In this document: positions 62,415-64,000 of the stretch, in pieces | How the letters are laid out: every line of letters begins with the position of its first letter | Numbering within the stretch: position 1 is the stretch's first letter | Source: JAHEGP01 sp963792875 | GTDB taxonomy: Bacteria > Pseudomonadota > Gammaproteobacteria > Pseudomonadales > JAHEGP01 | Reading direction: 5' to 3' | Length of the DNA stretch: 64,000 bases | Assembly (NCBI GenBank): GCA_963792875.1 | Contig: CAWBXV010000003.1 | Coordinates: 434,001-498,000, forward strand | Translations under genes and position numbers: made by a program | The notes under the pieces: model-generated | Database searches by the model: none | Seen by the model: the letters and a program-made list of their open reading frames with translations, nothing else | What the model was told of the DNA's origin: nothing

Positions 62415-64000
62415 TTACAGCATCAGGTTGCGCACGTCGGACAACACGAAGGCGAGGTGACTGGCAAAGTGTGCGGCATACGCGCCATCGATGACGCGAT
62501 GGTCATAGGACACGGCCAGCGGCTGGATCAGGCGATCGACGATGTCACCGTCGATCCGTTTCAGTCGCGGCTGTGAGCGCGTCAGGCCGAGGATGCCGAC
62601 TTCCGGTGCATTCACGATCGGCGTGAAATTGACGCCGCCGATACCGCCCAGGCTGGAAATGGTGAAACAGCCGCCGGACAGATCCGCACCGGTCAACTTG
62701 CCCTCACGCGCCTTTTTTGAAACCTCGCCCAGTTCGCGCGCCAGCTCGAACATGCCCTTGCGGTCGACGTCCCTGATCACCGGCACCACCAGGCCATCGG
62801 GCGTATCCACGGCAATACCGATGTTATAGAACTTGCGCTGGATCAGGTTCTCCCCGGCGTCATCCATGGCCGAGTTGAACTTCGGGTACTCCTTCAGGCC
62901 GGCGACCACCGCTTTCATCATGAATACCAGCGGCGTGAAACTGAAGCCCATGGCCTTGGCCTTGGCCTTGAGCGTGCCGCGGTAGGCTTCGAGTTCGGTG
63001 ATATCCGCCTCTTCAAAATGGGTAACGTGCGGTATGTTCAGCCAGGCGCGATGCAGATGTTTTGCCGACAGTTTGCCGATGCGGGTCATCGGAACGGTTA
63101 CGGTGTCGCCGAACTTTGACCAGTCCGGCTGCTTGATGAGCGGGATGCCCATTTCACTGCCGCTGGCGGCCTTGGCCGGCTTGCCTGCCGCGCTTGCAGC
63201 GGCTGCGGCGCTGCCCGGGGCGGTCGCGCCGGTTTTGCTGAAGTGGCGCACATCGTCGGCGGTGATCCTGCCGTGGCGGCCGCTGCCGGTCACCTGGGTC
63301 AGATCAATGTTGAGTTCCCGCGCGATGCGGCGTACCGACGGGCTGGCGTGGGCGCGACGGAACGCTTCTGCCTGCTCGCGGGAACCCGCCGCGGGAACGC
63401 GCTGCGGCGCCTTCGCCGCGCCGCCGGGCGCCGACGCTGCCGGGGCGGACGGGGCCGGCCGGGCTGAACCTTTCACTTCCAGCAGGATAATCAGACTGCC
63501 CTTGGAGACCTTGTCACCCACGGCAACCTTCAATTGTCGGATGACTCCGGCCTTGGGCGCCGGGATATCCATCGAGGCCTTGTCGGATTCCAGGGTGATC
63601 AGTGAGTCATCGGCAGCGATGGTGTCGCCCTCAGCCACCAGCACCTCGATGACATCCACCTCATCGAAATCGCCGATATCCGGCACGAGAATTTCTTCCA
63701 GGCCACCACCGTAATCGCCGCCACCGTCGCTCGGCGCCGCCGCGGCGACGCCTCCGATGGCGACCACCGGGTGTGGATCATTGGCGCCCACGTTGACGCT
63801 GGCGTCCCCGGACTCCTCGAGAATAAGCATCAGGCTGCCCGCGGAAACCGTATCACCGACGGCGACTTTGATTTCCTTGACCACGCCGCCGGCGGTGGCG
63901 GGCACATCCATGGACGCCTTGTCGGACTCCAGGGTGATCACAGGGTCGTCAATCGTGAGGGTGTCACCCTCCTTGACCAGTATCTCGATGACAGCGACAC
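62415..64000 (-). CDS. aceF: Dihydrolipoyllysine acetyltransferase (PDH E2), runs off right edge
   Basis: The C-terminal 528 residues of pyruvate dehydrogenase E2. The frame is open through base 64000, so the start is outside. The visible order is: end of one lipoyl domain (VITLESDKASMDVP), a second lipoyl domain (VPDIGDFDEVDVIEVLVAEG, ESDKASMDIPAPK), an Ala/Pro linker, the E3-binding domain (SVRRIARELNIDLTQVTGSG), a second linker, and the catalytic domain with SLGGIGGVNFTPIVN and the active site SYDHRVIDGAYAAHF (His and Asp present). The C-terminus ends LSDVRNLML. There are at least two lipoyl domains, with perhaps more upstream. In an operon with lpdA. Confidence 0.97.
   Translation of the reverse strand, partial: VAVIEILVKEGDTLTIDDPVITLESDKASMDVPATAGGVVKEIKVAVGDTVSAGSLMLILEESGDASVNVGANDPHPVVAIGGVAAAAPSDGGGDYGGGLEEILVPDIGDFDEVDVIEVLVAEGDTIAADDSLITLESDKASMDIPAPKAGVIRQLKVAVGDKVSKGSLIILLEVKGSARPAPSAPAASAPGGAAKAPQRVPAAGSREQAEAFRRAHASPSVRRIARELNIDLTQVTGSGRHGRITADDVRHFSKTGATAPGSAAAAASAAGKPAKAASGSEMGIPLIKQPDWSKFGDTVTVPMTRIGKLSAKHLHRAWLNIPHVTHFEEADITELEAYRGTLKAKAKAMGFSFTPLVFMMKAVVAGLKEYPKFNSAMDDAGENLIQRKFYNIGIAVDTPDGLVVPVIRDVDRKGMFELARELGEVSKKAREGKLTGADLSGGCFTISSLGGIGGVNFTPIVNAPEVGILGLTRSQPRLKRIDGDIVDRLIQPLAVSYDHRVIDGAYAAHFASHLAFVLSDVRNLML

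Overview
The window looks like one chromosomal stretch of a GC-rich Gammaproteobacterium. The evidence is a FabR-type TetR regulator, an AmpG permease, and a lipA / lipoyl-bearing lpdA / aceF block. I cannot place it in a family. There is no tRNA, rRNA, CRISPR array, integrase or phage head gene. Nearly every long open frame opposite a real gene is a GC-rich shadow.

Left part (1-13.5 kb): the 5' portion of a large AsmA/YdbH-like envelope protein, an acyl-adenylating ligase, a short orphan ORF, an exported SGNH hydrolase, an outer-membrane barrel protein, and an exported sulfatase. A complete group II intron with its reverse transcriptase/maturase sits exactly at the T-run of the sulfatase terminator, as class C introns do. 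AmpG follows.

Centre left (13.8-31.7 kb, minus strand): a three-gene secondary-lipid (PUFA-type) synthase. PfaD enoyl reductase is followed by a KS-MAT-5xACP-KR-DH protein, then a KS-CLF-AT-DH-DH-DH'-acylglycerolphosphate acyltransferase protein. As I recall it, gene order and the terminal acyltransferase match the myxobacterial pfa1-pfa2-pfa3 type rather than the marine pfaABCD type. Both megasynthase genes are cut by single-base indels. The ACP repeat array proves one of them: repeat spacing is 290, 291, 291 and 291 bp. Two FabR-like palindromes lie upstream of pfaD, and a fabR gene lies 12.5 kb away beyond the next operon.

Centre (32.3-43.6 kb, plus strand): a compact contractile injection system operon of the extracellular (eCIS) type. 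Its order is DUF4255 cap, sheath, tube, an Ala/Pro-rich protein, LysM tube/baseplate protein, VgrG-like spike, PAAR-like tip, gp25 wedge, J-like wedge fused to an Asp-box beta-propeller, tail protein I, then two single-span membrane proteins, one with a PASTA-like domain. I see no AAA+ ATPase, tape measure or toxin. This is the best candidate in the window for an undescribed system.

Right part (43.6-64 kb): a polytopic membrane protein, fabR, an MscS-type channel, two secreted proteins (one frameshifted and preceded by a textbook class II FNR/ANR promoter), a nitronate-monooxygenase-like flavoprotein, an RND efflux pair, a GDSL lipoprotein, small unknown genes, a P460-like cytochrome, and the lipA, lpdA, aceF block that runs off the right edge.
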